Source of the DNA: Lachnospira eligens
GTDB lineage: Bacteria > Bacillota > Clostridia > Lachnospirales > Lachnospiraceae
Direction of reading: 5' to 3'
Length of the DNA stretch: 64,000 nt
Assembly (NCBI RefSeq): GCF_009680455.1
Contig: NZ_WKRD01000002.1
Location: 186,001-250,000, forward strand
Below the pieces are notes generated by a model. It saw only the letters and a list, made by a program, of their open reading frames with translations, was not told where the DNA came from and ran no database searches. A program made the position numbers and the translations under genes. This document shows positions 43,657 to 54,700 of this stretch, piece after piece. The first letter of the stretch is position 1; each line of letters starts with the position of its first letter.

Positions 43657-46600
43657 TTGACAATTGTAAACATTTCTCTTGTAACGTATTCCTCAACACA
43701 GTAACTATACATGAGCTTTCTTAATGTTGTAAGGTCATGCTGCTGTCTGCTTGCAAGACAATCATTAAGCATGTCAATCCTTCCATCTGTGTTCTCTGAT
43801 GGAATATCCTTATATTCGCAGACTACCGGCTCTGTAGATGCCTGTTCATTGCTGTCATTAACTATAAATGTATATTCTAATGAATCCCCATAAAACAGAT
43901 TAAACCTGCATGTAAATATTCCCCATTCGTTAGACTTCATAACCTGCACCAGTCTGTCAGCCCCATTAATACTATATGTCAAAGATACTTTATCATCTGG
44001 ATCTGCTATGTATTCAACAATAGTAAGTCCCTGCATATTGTATGGTAAATCCAGTATTCCTTTGAATTTTTTGAAAAATCCATATATTCTGTCATGTTCA
44101 CATAATTCATTAAGAACTGATTGTGCAAGTTCTTTTTCAGATGTATCTTCTCTTAACGCAACAGGGTTTCTTGACAGATTCTTAAGCCATGCTACATAAC
44201 AACACTCTGGCAATCCATATCCATCCCCCATGCACTCCTCTATAACTCTGAATACTATATCATTAGCCTTCTTCTGCCTGAGAAGATAGAATTGTGAATT
44301 ATAAGATAAATATGCCTTTACTATAAGCATATCAGGAATCTTACTATAATAATCAGCAAACACCTCTGTAAATCTTCCAGTATGCACACCTGTATACATC
44401 ATCTGGGCAAGAATCCTTTCTGACATATGCAATACATTTACATTATAATTAACTGCTGACTTCCACACAGCATACATTTCATCATTAGTCCCATTATAGT
44501 ATTCGCACATATAAGAAAGAACAGGTTCATTATAAATGTTGTGTCTGAATATATATTGAGTAATCTCATCAATAATCTGACTATGTCCGTCTGATACATT
44601 TGTAAGAATATAGTCAGTCATTTTAAGAAGTTTTGCCGCTTTTGCCATACAGCAACCGTATATACCGGCTATCTCATATGCCTGTGAATACATTGATGAA
44701 TCTATAAGTATCTCTATCAGTTTTCCCGCATCCTTCTTCGTCAGATTATCTGTATCAACATAATTGTATTCATGCCAGAAATCATCTTCTTCATAATAAT
44801 GATAGTAATAATCAATCATCCAGGCATTAACTTGCTGTTTATACTGTTCACTGATACCCTGTTCCTTTTTTATTGTTTTGTACAGCTTAAGTGTTTCTTG
44901 TGTATACTGTGAATTCTTTCTCATTTCACAGATTCTGCTCATAATTATTCTGGAATTGTTCTTTCCATAATCACCTGCAGCCTCAAACACCTCTGCATAC
45001 TGCTGTATATCAAACACTTTTTCTATATCATAATCAATTGTATCTTTTCTAATCTGTCCGTCAATACATTCAAATGTAATCTCGCAGTCACTTCCATACA
45101 TACATATATATGCTGTTTCCCCTGAAAGCTCATATACTGTTTCTTCTGTAAACTGCGGATATCTGACATGTACATATCTTACCACATCACTAAAGCACTG
45201 CATTCTGTACATATATGGCATTTTACTTACAAATGTGCCTGTGTCATCACACACAAGCTGTGTCTTAAGAAGTGCCTTGTATAATACAACAAGATTGTCA
45301 CTGATATTGCCGGCTTTAAGCTGTTCATACACATATATCTCTATATTTCTTTCATAACCTTCATAGATATTCTTATAGTACGAATCTCTGCCCGTCACCA
45401 CATTTGCATATAAAAATGCTTTATCTGCATCTGTAAGAGTATTGTCATATGCAAAATACATCAACACTATCTTTGGCAGCTGCCTGTCTGTCTTTTTAGG
45501 CATACTGGCAATATAAAACTCATATAATCTTGTTATTTTCAGGCCTCTTAATACTCCTTTTTCATATATCTCAAAGCAGTTTTCTCCTGTCATGCCCATT
45601 CTTACCATCTGGGTTACAAGAACTGTCAGTATCTCGTCTTTCTCATATTTATCATATATCTTTTTTAGTATAATAAGAGTATTAATATTAATATTCTTCT
45701 CATTAGCCACAACATCTGCAATCTGCATTGCAAGCTTCTCGCTAATAATGTCGTTCCTGCATCCATAATTAATAACCTGCATTTCAAACTGATTAAGCAC
45801 CCGTAGTAAAACAGGCTGTGCATTAATAATGTTCATAGCCTCAATATACATAACAGGGCTTATGCATCCTGAATTAATTACATCCTTTATTCTTACAAGT
45901 CTTATACTCTTATTATCTGAATCTGTACTCAGGTAAAAAAGTATCCATAATATTCTATATGTATCATAGCCATTCTCAAAAAACTTCTTAACCTGTGATA
46001 AAACCTGAGCCGTATACTCCTCTTCACGCACAATAAGTGTCGAAACATACAGAAAATAGCAGTAAAGTTCTACATTTTCACCAATTCTTCCAACTATATC
46101 TTTCTTGATATTATTATATATCTGTGTTGCTGTTTTCTCTCTTCCGGACGCCATAAGCAGTTGTATCTGCACAATATCATAAAATACATCTGTCCCCTTA
46201 ATTCCCCTTATTCGGTCAACCGTCTGCATAGATTCAGCAATCCATTTTTCTTTTTTGATTTTCTTCATTCTGAAATCAAGATAAAGCTTTGTAAGCTTAT
46301 ATCGTGCAAGTTTTTCTTCTGTTCTAACTTCAAAATCTTCCGATTCATCAGCCTTCTTACATATAACGCTTACATTTATCTTTAAATGCTGTGTATAACT
46401 CACTATATGTATATATCCATAGTTGTTGCCTGCATGCATTTTCTGTGGATTAACTATATATTTAATTACAGCCCTGTCACCTGCAAAATCATCAGTTGAT
46501 AAGCTGTCTTTCTCTAATTCAATAAAATCTGCATCTGCATATATATCAATCTCTGTTTCTTCTGTCCCGCTCTTTATAAGCACACATTCAAACTGCTCTG

Positions 46601-47030
46601 CTTCATCTTTGTGTATAATTGTATTCTCTTCGTTATCAATGTGCAGAACAACTGCTTCAGTCTTAACATGATTTCTTATATCATCCTGATTCTCTTTCAT
46701 ACATCTGAATACAAATGGTATCTTTTTCTCGCCGGCATTACATACTACTGTAAATGTTCCCTCTATCTCATCATTTTCTTCAAGTCCGGAAGCGTCCACC
46801 TGATATTCAGTTATAATATGCGTACCACCAAATTGTTCTGAAAGAATCTTTACCCTCTCATTGTCAGCATAGACCATTCCATAAACCTTATCGGTGGCAT
46901 CACATATGAAGCTGCCTGTAGCAACTGTATTACACATAATATCCATGGTAATCTGTTCCTCACTGCATGACAGCTTTGGTACTTTGATAATTGAACTGCC
47001 TCTTGAAAGTCTGTTTATGTAATCCCTCAT
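43653..47030 (-). CDS. Giant repeat protein (1125 residues), DUF5717-like
   Basis: 1125 residues, no signal peptide. N-terminal part (about 1-110) is beta-rich, with Ig-like repeats such as VATGSFICDATDKVYGMVYA and GLEENDEIEGTFTVVC; a second beta segment covers about 120-225. A long helical solenoid (about 235-960) contains TPR-like helix pairs. A beta domain (about 985-1085, LTYSINGADRLVQVMKSNEW) closes it. No catalytic motif. Recalled as the DUF5717 family of Lachnospiraceae. Probably cytoplasmic scaffold or client of the Hsp70-like protein whose gene it overlaps by 4 bp. Function unknown. Confidence 0.8.
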   Translation of the reverse strand: MRDYINRLSRGSSIIKVPKLSCSEEQITMDIMCNTVATGSFICDATDKVYGMVYADNERVKILSEQFGGTHIITEYQVDASGLEENDEIEGTFTVVCNAGEKKIPFVFRCMKENQDDIRNHVKTEAVVLHIDNEENTIIHKDEAEQFECVLIKSGTEETEIDIYADADFIELEKDSLSTDDFAGDRAVIKYIVNPQKMHAGNNYGYIHIVSYTQHLKINVSVICKKADESEDFEVRTEEKLARYKLTKLYLDFRMKKIKKEKWIAESMQTVDRIRGIKGTDVFYDIVQIQLLMASGREKTATQIYNNIKKDIVGRIGENVELYCYFLYVSTLIVREEEYTAQVLSQVKKFFENGYDTYRILWILFYLSTDSDNKSIRLVRIKDVINSGCISPVMYIEAMNIINAQPVLLRVLNQFEMQVINYGCRNDIISEKLAMQIADVVANEKNININTLIILKKIYDKYEKDEILTVLVTQMVRMGMTGENCFEIYEKGVLRGLKITRLYEFYIASMPKKTDRQLPKIVLMYFAYDNTLTDADKAFLYANVVTGRDSYYKNIYEGYERNIEIYVYEQLKAGNISDNLVVLYKALLKTQLVCDDTGTFVSKMPYMYRMQCFSDVVRYVHVRYPQFTEETVYELSGETAYICMYGSDCEITFECIDGQIRKDTIDYDIEKVFDIQQYAEVFEAAGDYGKNNSRIIMSRICEMRKNSQYTQETLKLYKTIKKEQGISEQYKQQVNAWMIDYYYHYYEEDDFWHEYNYVDTDNLTKKDAGKLIEILIDSSMYSQAYEIAGIYGCCMAKAAKLLKMTDYILTNVSDGHSQIIDEITQYIFRHNIYNEPVLSYMCEYYNGTNDEMYAVWKSAVNYNVNVLHMSERILAQMMYTGVHTGRFTEVFADYYSKIPDMLIVKAYLSYNSQFYLLRQKKANDIVFRVIEECMGDGYGLPECCYVAWLKNLSRNPVALREDTSEKELAQSVLNELCEHDRIYGFFKKFKGILDLPYNMQGLTIVEYIADPDDKVSLTYSINGADRLVQVMKSNEWGIFTCRFNLFYGDSLEYTFIVNDSNEQASTEPVVCEYKDIPSENTDGRIDMLNDCLASRQQHDLTTLRKLMYSYCVEEYVTREMFTIVK

Positions 47031-47036
47031 TGGAAA

Positions 47037-48359
47037 CTATGCCTCCGACTTAATCTTATCCAAATGTTTCTTAATATCCCTCTCATATCCCATATCTCCC
47101 GGCTCATAGAATTTCTCATTCACATAAGCATCAGGAAGATACTGCTGTCTGACGTAATGATTAGGATAATCATGTGCATATAAGTATCCTACACCGTGTC
47201 CTAACTTGGCACTACCCTTATAATGGGCATCCTGCAAATGTACAGGAACCGGTGCAGTCTTTGAATTCTTAACTACATCAAGTGCCTTATCAATTGCCAT
47301 GTAACATGCATTACTCTTAGGTGCTGTCGCAACATAGAGTGCCGCCTGACTTAATATAATACGTGCTTCCGGCATTCCGATGCGCTCAACAGCCTGTGCC
47401 GCAGCCACTGCAACCTGCAGTGCATTAGGATCAGCATTGCCTACATCCTCACTGGCACATATCATTATTCGTCTTGCTATGAATTTAATATCTTCACCTG
47501 CATACAGCATCTTGGCAAGATAATAGCTTACTGCATCAGGGTCTGAGCCTCTCATGCTCTTAATAAATGCTGATATTGTATCATAGTGGTTGTCACCCTC
47601 TTTATCATATCTTACCGAGCGCTTCTGGATACATTCCTGTGCTGTTGCAAGATCTATATGTATAACTCCATCATCTGATCTGTCTGTTGTGAGTATTCCA
47701 AGTTCAATGGCATTAAGTGCATTTCTCGCATCTCCGTTGGATATATCTGCAAGGAATTCCAGTGCATCATCGTCTATTGCTGCATTGTAGCTTCCCATGC
47801 CCTTCTTCTCATCATACACAGCACGCTTTATTATTGTCTTGATATCTTCTTTCTCTAGTGGTTTTAATTCAAATATTATTGACCTTGATATTAAAGCTCC
47901 ATTTACTTCAAAGTACGGATTCTCTGTCGTTGCACCAATAAGAATTATTGTTCCATCCTCAACAAATGGAAGCAGATAATCCTGCTGTCCCTTATTAAAG
48001 CGGTGAATCTCGTCTACGAAAAGAATGGTCTTTCTTCCATACATTCCAAGATTGTCTTTCGCCTTGGCAACAACCTCTTCCATATCCTTCTTTCCGGCAA
48101 CTGTGGCATTAACCTGATTAAACTCTGCACTTGTTGTATTAGCAATTATTCTAGCTAAAGTTGTCTTTCCTGTTCCAGGTGGACCATAAAATATTACTGA
48201 GCTAAGCTTATCTGCCTTAATTGCCCTGTAAAGCAGTTTATCCTTTCCGATTATATGAGACTGTCCTACCATTTCATCGAGTGTTTCCGGTCTTAATCTC
48301 ATAGCCAATGGAGATTCTGTATTCTTATTGTTTTCACGCATATATTCAAATAAATCCAT
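47037..48359 (-). CDS. rarA: Replication-associated recombination protein A
   Basis: 440 residues, AAA+ ATPase. N-terminal MDLFEYMRENNKNTESPLAMRLRPETLDEMVGQSHIIG; Walker A YGPPGTGKTTLARII; Walker B FVDEIHRFNKGQQDYLL; sensor 1 ATTENPYFEVN; C-terminal MgsA/Rar domain with PLPVHLQDAHY-like VPVHLQDAHYKGS. Acts at stalled replication forks. It lies 7 bp before the giant repeat protein gene and 29 bp after the zinc-ribbon protein gene, so it may simply share the transcript. Confidence 0.96.
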   Translation of the reverse strand: MDLFEYMRENNKNTESPLAMRLRPETLDEMVGQSHIIGKDKLLYRAIKADKLSSVIFYGPPGTGKTTLARIIANTTSAEFNQVNATVAGKKDMEEVVAKAKDNLGMYGRKTILFVDEIHRFNKGQQDYLLPFVEDGTIILIGATTENPYFEVNGALISRSIIFELKPLEKEDIKTIIKRAVYDEKKGMGSYNAAIDDDALEFLADISNGDARNALNAIELGILTTDRSDDGVIHIDLATAQECIQKRSVRYDKEGDNHYDTISAFIKSMRGSDPDAVSYYLAKMLYAGEDIKFIARRIMICASEDVGNADPNALQVAVAAAQAVERIGMPEARIILSQAALYVATAPKSNACYMAIDKALDVVKNSKTAPVPVHLQDAHYKGSAKLGHGVGYLYAHDYPNHYVRQQYLPDAYVNEKFYEPGDMGYERDIKKHLDKIKSEA

Positions 48360-48388
48360 AACTTATACCTGTTTTAATACATTTGCAA

Positions 48389-50095
48389 TTATCTTAGTTC
48401 TGTTCCAAGCCACAATCTTTCAACGTAGCCTATATTGCTGATATCATTTCCCTTCAGTGTATTAGAATAAAGAATATTATCAGCATCATACGCATAGATT
48501 CGGTTCTTGTAAAAATATGTTCCCTCTGTATCTGTAACTGCATCTGATTCCAGAATTGCAACAGCTTTGCTCTTAATGTTATCCATATAGTACTGCCTGC
48601 CGCCTGAAACATATGTTAAAGCCTTGCCTTTATTATACACTTTAGATAATGAACCTGCATTAACATCTGACGCAATGTCTGTAATCTTGTTGTTATCAAC
48701 TACTCGAAGCTGTCCTTTCGCATTAACATACACTATCTGACCATCTGATGAATTATATATGTAATTCTTTTCCTTAGTCATAGAATCAACATCCACATAC
48801 TCACTCACTTTAGTTTCTCTGATAAGTGCTGATGTCATTGATGTACCTGAAATTCTGTATATAAGCGAATTGTCTCTATCAAATACATAATCTGCATCAT
48901 TGTCTGTCTTCTTGTCTATCTTATACGCAGATGCATCTTTGCATGAGTAATAATATACTCCATCACTCTTAGAATACAGCAATGTATCCACATCTTTTCT
49001 TGTGTTAAGGCTGTCTGCATTCGCTGTATACACACCTGGCATGTTCTCTGACACAGGCCATAACTGCATAACTGCATCTGCAACTGAAACCGGCTTTTCT
49101 TTTTTCTCATAATCATATGTATACAATGAGCCTGCATTAGTAAGACATACTATCAGGTGCTTTGACTCATACACATATGCCTTATTAAGATTACCCTCTA
49201 TAAGAGTTGTCTGTGCCTCAGGCTGTTTCTTAACTTCTTTGACTCTGCTCATGGCAAGGCTTGTTCCATTAGTAGAACCCTCGTCATTAATAATATTAAT
49301 ATTCGTGTATATAACAAGACCGTCATCAGAGATATACATAATCTCTTTCTGCAGATTATCTTCTGACACAAGAACACATTCGTCCTTACTCCATATGTAC
49401 ATTGAATATCTGCCAGACGAGTTGGACTCATCATATGTTACCGTAACGAAATACTTTCCATTGTCACTCGCAACGCTTAAGATATTCTTCTCTGAATCTA
49501 TCTGTTCCGGCCACTGTGCTGTATAGAAAGTCTTACTGTCTGCCGCAAATATTGCATTACTTTCATCACATACATAATTGCTGTCCAGCCCTGCTATATC
49601 ATATATCTTTCCGTTGTAGCTTACATATAGAGCATAATTCTTCTTAGTTGCAAGCTTGTATATTCCAAATGCTGCGACACCAATAAGCACTACTGCTATC
49701 AGTGCTGCCGCTATCATTTTCATTCTTTTGTTAATCTGACGTCGTGCAATTCTTATCTGTGGCTTTTCCTGATTATCATTTCTACTGCCACCTGCTTTAC
49801 TCTGGCTCTGCTTTCTGCTGTCCGCTTTGCTTCTGTTCTGGCTCTGCTTCTTACTTTCTGTCTTGTTTCTGCTCTTCTTCTTTATTGCCTGCACGCGTTT
49901 TGCTAATGCCTGTCCATAGTCACTCTGTGATTCCTCTTTTTTATCAGAAGAAGCAGACCTCTCTTTCAAAGCCTGCTTCTCCTCATATGCTTTTCTTCTG
50001 GCAAGATAATCACTGTTGTTAACTAATATAACAGGTCCATCACATCTCGGACACTGACTGCCCTCATATTCCTGACCACATTTAGTACACAGCAT
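48389..50095 (-). CDS. Zinc-ribbon/membrane protein with extracytoplasmic propeller-like domain
   Basis: 568 residues. Zinc ribbon CTKCGQEYEGSQCPRC at 3-18; a very basic, Ser/Lys/Gln-rich segment at 30-125; one membrane helix (about 130-150); then an extracytoplasmic domain of beta repeats (150-568) with short repeats of the type YVxxDG, SDDGLVIYTN and YYSCKDASAYKID, probably a beta propeller. No enzymatic motif. First gene of the cluster. Reads like a sensor or anchor that spans the membrane; function unknown. Confidence 0.75.
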   Translation of the reverse strand: MLCTKCGQEYEGSQCPRCDGPVILVNNSDYLARRKAYEEKQALKERSASSDKKEESQSDYGQALAKRVQAIKKKSRNKTESKKQSQNRSKADSRKQSQSKAGGSRNDNQEKPQIRIARRQINKRMKMIAAALIAVVLIGVAAFGIYKLATKKNYALYVSYNGKIYDIAGLDSNYVCDESNAIFAADSKTFYTAQWPEQIDSEKNILSVASDNGKYFVTVTYDESNSSGRYSMYIWSKDECVLVSEDNLQKEIMYISDDGLVIYTNINIINDEGSTNGTSLAMSRVKEVKKQPEAQTTLIEGNLNKAYVYESKHLIVCLTNAGSLYTYDYEKKEKPVSVADAVMQLWPVSENMPGVYTANADSLNTRKDVDTLLYSKSDGVYYYSCKDASAYKIDKKTDNDADYVFDRDNSLIYRISGTSMTSALIRETKVSEYVDVDSMTKEKNYIYNSSDGQIVYVNAKGQLRVVDNNKITDIASDVNAGSLSKVYNKGKALTYVSGGRQYYMDNIKSKAVAILESDAVTDTEGTYFYKNRIYAYDADNILYSNTLKGNDISNIGYVERLWLGTELR

Positions 50096-50141
50096 AATTC
50101 TTTCCTTTTAATTATCGATTTAAATTCCGTTCTTTTATTAA

Positions 50142-51530
50142 TTAAAATCTGAACTTATCTTCAAAATACGCCTTAAGATCTGCTATCTTTATTCTTTCCT
50201 GTTGCATTGTATCTCTGTCTCTTACAGTTACAGCACCATCTTCTTCTGAATCAAAATCATATGTGATACAGAATGGAGTACCAATCTCATCCTGTCTTCT
50301 GTATCTCTTTCCAATATTACCTCTGTCATCAAACTCACAATTGTAATACTTAGAAAGTTCTGCATACACCTTTTCTGCACCTTCATTTAACTTCTTAGAA
50401 AGTGGAAGAACACCTATCTTAACTGGTGCTAATGCTGGGTGGAAATGAAGAACCGTTCTTACATCTCCGCCTTCAAGCTCTTCCTCATCATAAGCTGAGC
50501 AAAGGAATGCTAATGTTACACGATCCGCACCAAGTGAAGGCTCAATAACATATGGTATATACTTCTCCTTAGCTTCATCATCAAAGTATGACATATCTTC
50601 ACCAGATACTGTCTGATGCTGAGTAAGGTCATAATCTGTTCTGTCTGCAATACCCCAGAGCTCGCCCCATCCGAATGGGAAGAGGAATTCGATATCTGTT
50701 GTTCCCTTAGAGTAGAAACAGAGTTCTTCTGGTGAATGATCTCTTGCTCTCATCTCATCTTCCTTCATTCCTAATGCCTTAAGCCAGTCGATGCAGTACT
50801 GTCTCCAGTATGTGAACCACTCAAGATCTGTTCCAGGCTTGCAGAAGAACTCTAATTCCATCTGCTCGAACTCTCTTGTTCTGAATGTGAAGTTACCTGG
50901 TGTAATCTCGTTACGGAATGACTTACCAATCTGTCCAATACCAAAAGGTACTTTCTTTCTTGATGTTCTCTGAACATTCTTGAAGTTAACAAAGATACCC
51001 TGAGCTGTCTCTGGTCTTAAATATACTGTGTTCTTGGCATCCTCAGTTACACCCTGGAATGTCTTAAACATAAGGTTAAACTGTCTTATATCTGTGAAAT
51101 TGTGCTTTCCACATGAAGGACAGCAGATATTCTTCTCATCGATGAAATTCTTCATCTGCTCCTGTGTCCATCCATCAACTGAACCGCCGAGATCATATGA
51201 ATTCTCGTCTGCCCAGTCTTCTATAAGTTTATCTGCTCTGAATCTCTCATGACATTCCTTGCAGTCCATTAATGGATCAGAAAATCCACCAAGATGACCT
51301 GATGCTACCCAAGTCTGAGGGTTCATAAGAATTGCACAGTCAACTCCTACATTGTATGGGCTTTCCTGTACGAACTTCTGCCACCATGCCTTCTTAACAT
51401 TGTTCTTTAACTCAACACCAAGGTTACCATAATCCCAGGTATTAGCTAATCCGCCATAGATTTCAGAACCTGGGTAAACAAATCCTCTTGCCTTAGCTAA
51501 AGAAACAATTTTCTCCATTGTCTTTTCCAT
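50142..51530 (-). CDS. glyS: Glycyl-tRNA synthetase, dimeric type
   Basis: 462 residues, single-subunit class II enzyme (GlyQS type). Motif 1 [18 protein letters not shown], motif 2 [25 protein letters not shown], motif 3 [13 protein letters not shown]; zinc-binding CKEC and CCPSCG segments near 85-145. GGAGGATTA precedes the ATG. No T-box is seen upstream. Confidence 0.97.
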   Translation of the reverse strand: MEKTMEKIVSLAKARGFVYPGSEIYGGLANTWDYGNLGVELKNNVKKAWWQKFVQESPYNVGVDCAILMNPQTWVASGHLGGFSDPLMDCKECHERFRADKLIEDWADENSYDLGGSVDGWTQEQMKNFIDEKNICCPSCGKHNFTDIRQFNLMFKTFQGVTEDAKNTVYLRPETAQGIFVNFKNVQRTSRKKVPFGIGQIGKSFRNEITPGNFTFRTREFEQMELEFFCKPGTDLEWFTYWRQYCIDWLKALGMKEDEMRARDHSPEELCFYSKGTTDIEFLFPFGWGELWGIADRTDYDLTQHQTVSGEDMSYFDDEAKEKYIPYVIEPSLGADRVTLAFLCSAYDEEELEGGDVRTVLHFHPALAPVKIGVLPLSKKLNEGAEKVYAELSKYYNCEFDDRGNIGKRYRRQDEIGTPFCITYDFDSEEDGAVTVRDRDTMQQERIKIADLKAYFEDKFRF

Positions 51531-51732
51531 AATAATATAATCCTCCTAAAGGCAACAGCCTGACTACATCGAACTGCATCGGCTGCTACATAATCTTAAT
51601 TATTTTATAACATTTAGTGCTGATTAGCAAGAGGAATGATGTCTTAATCCTCCCAAGCTCAATATACTTTCACACTTAAATAGCACATTGTATAATTTTT
51701 AATGCACTGCCAACATATATGTAATTCAAAAA

Positions 51733-51785
51733 ATATCAGAAAAGCCAGATATATAACAACTTCTGTTATTATACATCCGGCTTAT
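51733..51785 (-). terminator. Terminator after the pectin esterase gene
   Basis: Long stem AAGCCGGATGTATAATAAC with GTTGTTATATATCTGGCTT on the minus strand (51783-51741), followed by TTTCTGATATTTTTT. Confidence 0.8.
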
Positions 51786-51793
51786 ATTATGCA

Positions 51794-54700
51794 TTAATCA
51801 ATAGTGTTCTTTTTCTTCTTATCTTCATGTATAACAAATACAATTCCTGCTAATGCCATAAACAACATTATACTATAACCTGCTACATTATACACATCAG
51901 CTGTCTTTACACTATCTTCTGCCTGTTCCTTATCACCTGAAATGGTTTCATCGCTTTTCTTATTATCATCACCCGTATCCGGTGCTGGCGTTGGATCTGG
52001 CGTTGGTGTCGGATCCGGCGTTGGTGTTGGTCCTGGCGTTGGTGTTGGTCCTGGCGTTGGTGTTGGTCCTGGCGCCGGATTATCACTCTTATTAAGCTCT
52101 TCATTTTTTGCACTAATAGCACTTAAAAGACTCTGACCTTTTGTTGTCCAGTAAACTGCATCAACTGTAAAACTGCCATCTGAATCTGCTGCTTTTGCTG
52201 TAAGTGTTCCATTTTTATCAACAACAAATACCTGCTGTCCATCTGGATTAACGCCCGCTACCCTTGATGGTGCTTTGACAGCCTTTGAGAGTGATATATT
52301 CATATTCTGAATCTGTTGTGCAAAAAGTTCTGCTGTTATAAAACCGCCAAGCTTATTGCTATGTGTGCTATCTCCTGCTGACATAACCTGCATACCATTA
52401 ACAGATTTGCCATTAGCTGCCTTTTCATCTGCTTTGTATGCTTCCTCATACATATTTTTTGTTATCTCAAATCCATCAATAAGCAACACATTCTGTTCCT
52501 TTGCAAGCTGTTTAACTGCCTCAACATAGGCGTTATTTTCTGTTACCAGTGTTCCTGTTGTTGTATCTGTTGAATCATGATGTGGTTTGATAGTTCCATC
52601 ATTTGTATAATAAAGTCTTGATACTGGTGTTACAAGAACCGGTATAGCTCCTACTTCTCTCGCTGTCTCGATATACTGTGTAAGATACCACTTATAAGTA
52701 CCACCACAATCATACGAATAAAAGCTGTCACCATACTTTGAAGCAAGCGATGATGGTGTTGCCACTTTAGTTCCTGCTGTTACCGGATATATTCCGTTAG
52801 CATCTGGTTCTCCAAGTGGTACATATCTATCTTCAAGATATCCTTTTCCATTAGCGCAATCATTGTGACCAAACTGTATAAACAGATAATCGCCTTCTTT
52901 AATATTGGCTTTTATCTTATCTAATGATCCTTCATTAATAAAGTTACGGCTGCTTCTTCCTCCATTAGCATAGTTCTGTACCTTAACCTTTGAAGAGTCA
53001 AAGAATGTCTGTAAATATTCACCCCATGAACCTTCTGCCTGAGCCTTGCCACTCATATACATACCTGATGCTGAATAATCCTTAACTGTTGAATCACCTG
53101 CTAAAAATACATTTACTCCATCTCCAAGTTCTATATCTGTTGAACCCGTTGGATCTTCATATCCTTCCCTTACATATGCATCTGCCTTATAACTTACCGC
53201 TTCAGACTTTATTCCGCTTATGTTTTCAGGTACAACTTCAACTTCAATATACTTTCCAATTGCATCTTTTGTGATTTTATATGTATTGTCTACATTGGCG
53301 CTTGTTGCTTTTACAAGAGTCCTGTTTCCATCATTATCAACAATATACCAACGGATTACTGATGCATCAGATGCATCATTTGCATTGCCAAGTGAGTATA
53401 CTACAGTAAGAGTATGTCCTGGATATGGTGCATTGATATCTCCATTATCAACAAGATATGGTGTTTTTTCAAATATCACTGTACTCTCATCAGCAACATA
53501 ATCCGAAGGTGTCCAGCCAGAAAGATAATCATTCACAACATCTTTCTTTGCAACGCTGTCATCTGTCACAACTCCTGTAACTCTCTTAGACATATCAACT
53601 GCTGTTCCATCTGTGTAAACAGAATTATATTCTTTATAGTTTGCTTTTTCTGGTTTGTTACCAGACATATCAAACCATCCTTCATCTTTTATGTAACTGC
53701 CATTTATCTTAGTATTAAGGAATGTTACTCTCGCATCCTGTCCCCAAGGTCTTCCAAGATATCCCGCATTTACCTCAAGTTCATCGTTTCCTGTTATTGT
53801 ACAGTTTCTAAACACATACCCTGCCTTAGTTGCTGCTGTTGGCTTGTGTGCTGTAATATAACCGCCAACAGAGCCTGTACTATAACCAAAGAATCTAAGC
53901 TCACATCCGTCAAATACTGCATTGCCATCACCAAATATGTAATCTGTATTACCTTCTATGCGACAGTTCTTAAAATACATATTAGTTGCAGAATTACCTG
54001 TATATAATGTATCCTGGCTTCCAAGGAATGCACAATCTGTAAATTCTACCTTATCAGCTTCTATAGCCATGGCTGTTGCTCTTTCAGTTGCTGCTTTTGA
54101 TGTAACATCTGTTGAGTAATTTCTTTCTGGAAGCTTCGTATCAGTTGGACTTACGCCATCTTCTATTTCTTCATCTGTTATATATCGGTTAAAAGAAGCT
54201 TCAAATGTAATTCCATCAGCACTAAAACCAGTTGCTGTATTTTTAAGCAATACTGAACAACCCCACTTTGAAGCAGCAGCTTTATCATACTTATCATATG
54301 CATTTTCAGCATTATAATAACCGGTTGAATCTATGCTGTAATACTCATATCCAATTCCATAATACCATGTAAGAAGTACCTCTTTACCTGATGACTTTTC
54401 ATCATTAACAAGTCTTACATAAGGAGTTGATATAACAACCTGTTCTCTGTATGTACCAGGAGCAATATGTACAGTAACTCCGTTCTTTTCATCCGGAGCT
54501 GGTGTCATTGCCGATATTGCTGATATCGCCTCTTTTACTGTATTAAAATTAATATTTCCTTTTTCTTCATATCCAACATATATATCAGATACTCTTTCAA
54601 CCTGCTCTTTATCCTTGGTAGATACCATTAAAATATCTTTAGTCACATCAGCATCGCTTACTACTATATGTGTTGTTGTTCTATATCCATCAGCAACAGC

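Noticed and set aside
51540..51790. Possible T-box or glycine riboswitch ahead of glyS
   Set aside because: glyS is on the minus strand and the 260 bp upstream hold no AGGGTGG box, no specifier-like loop and no glycine aptamer motif.
51965..52080. DNA tandem repeat as a mobile or regulatory element
   Set aside because: It encodes the Pro-Thr linker of the pectin esterase in frame, so it is a protein repeat.
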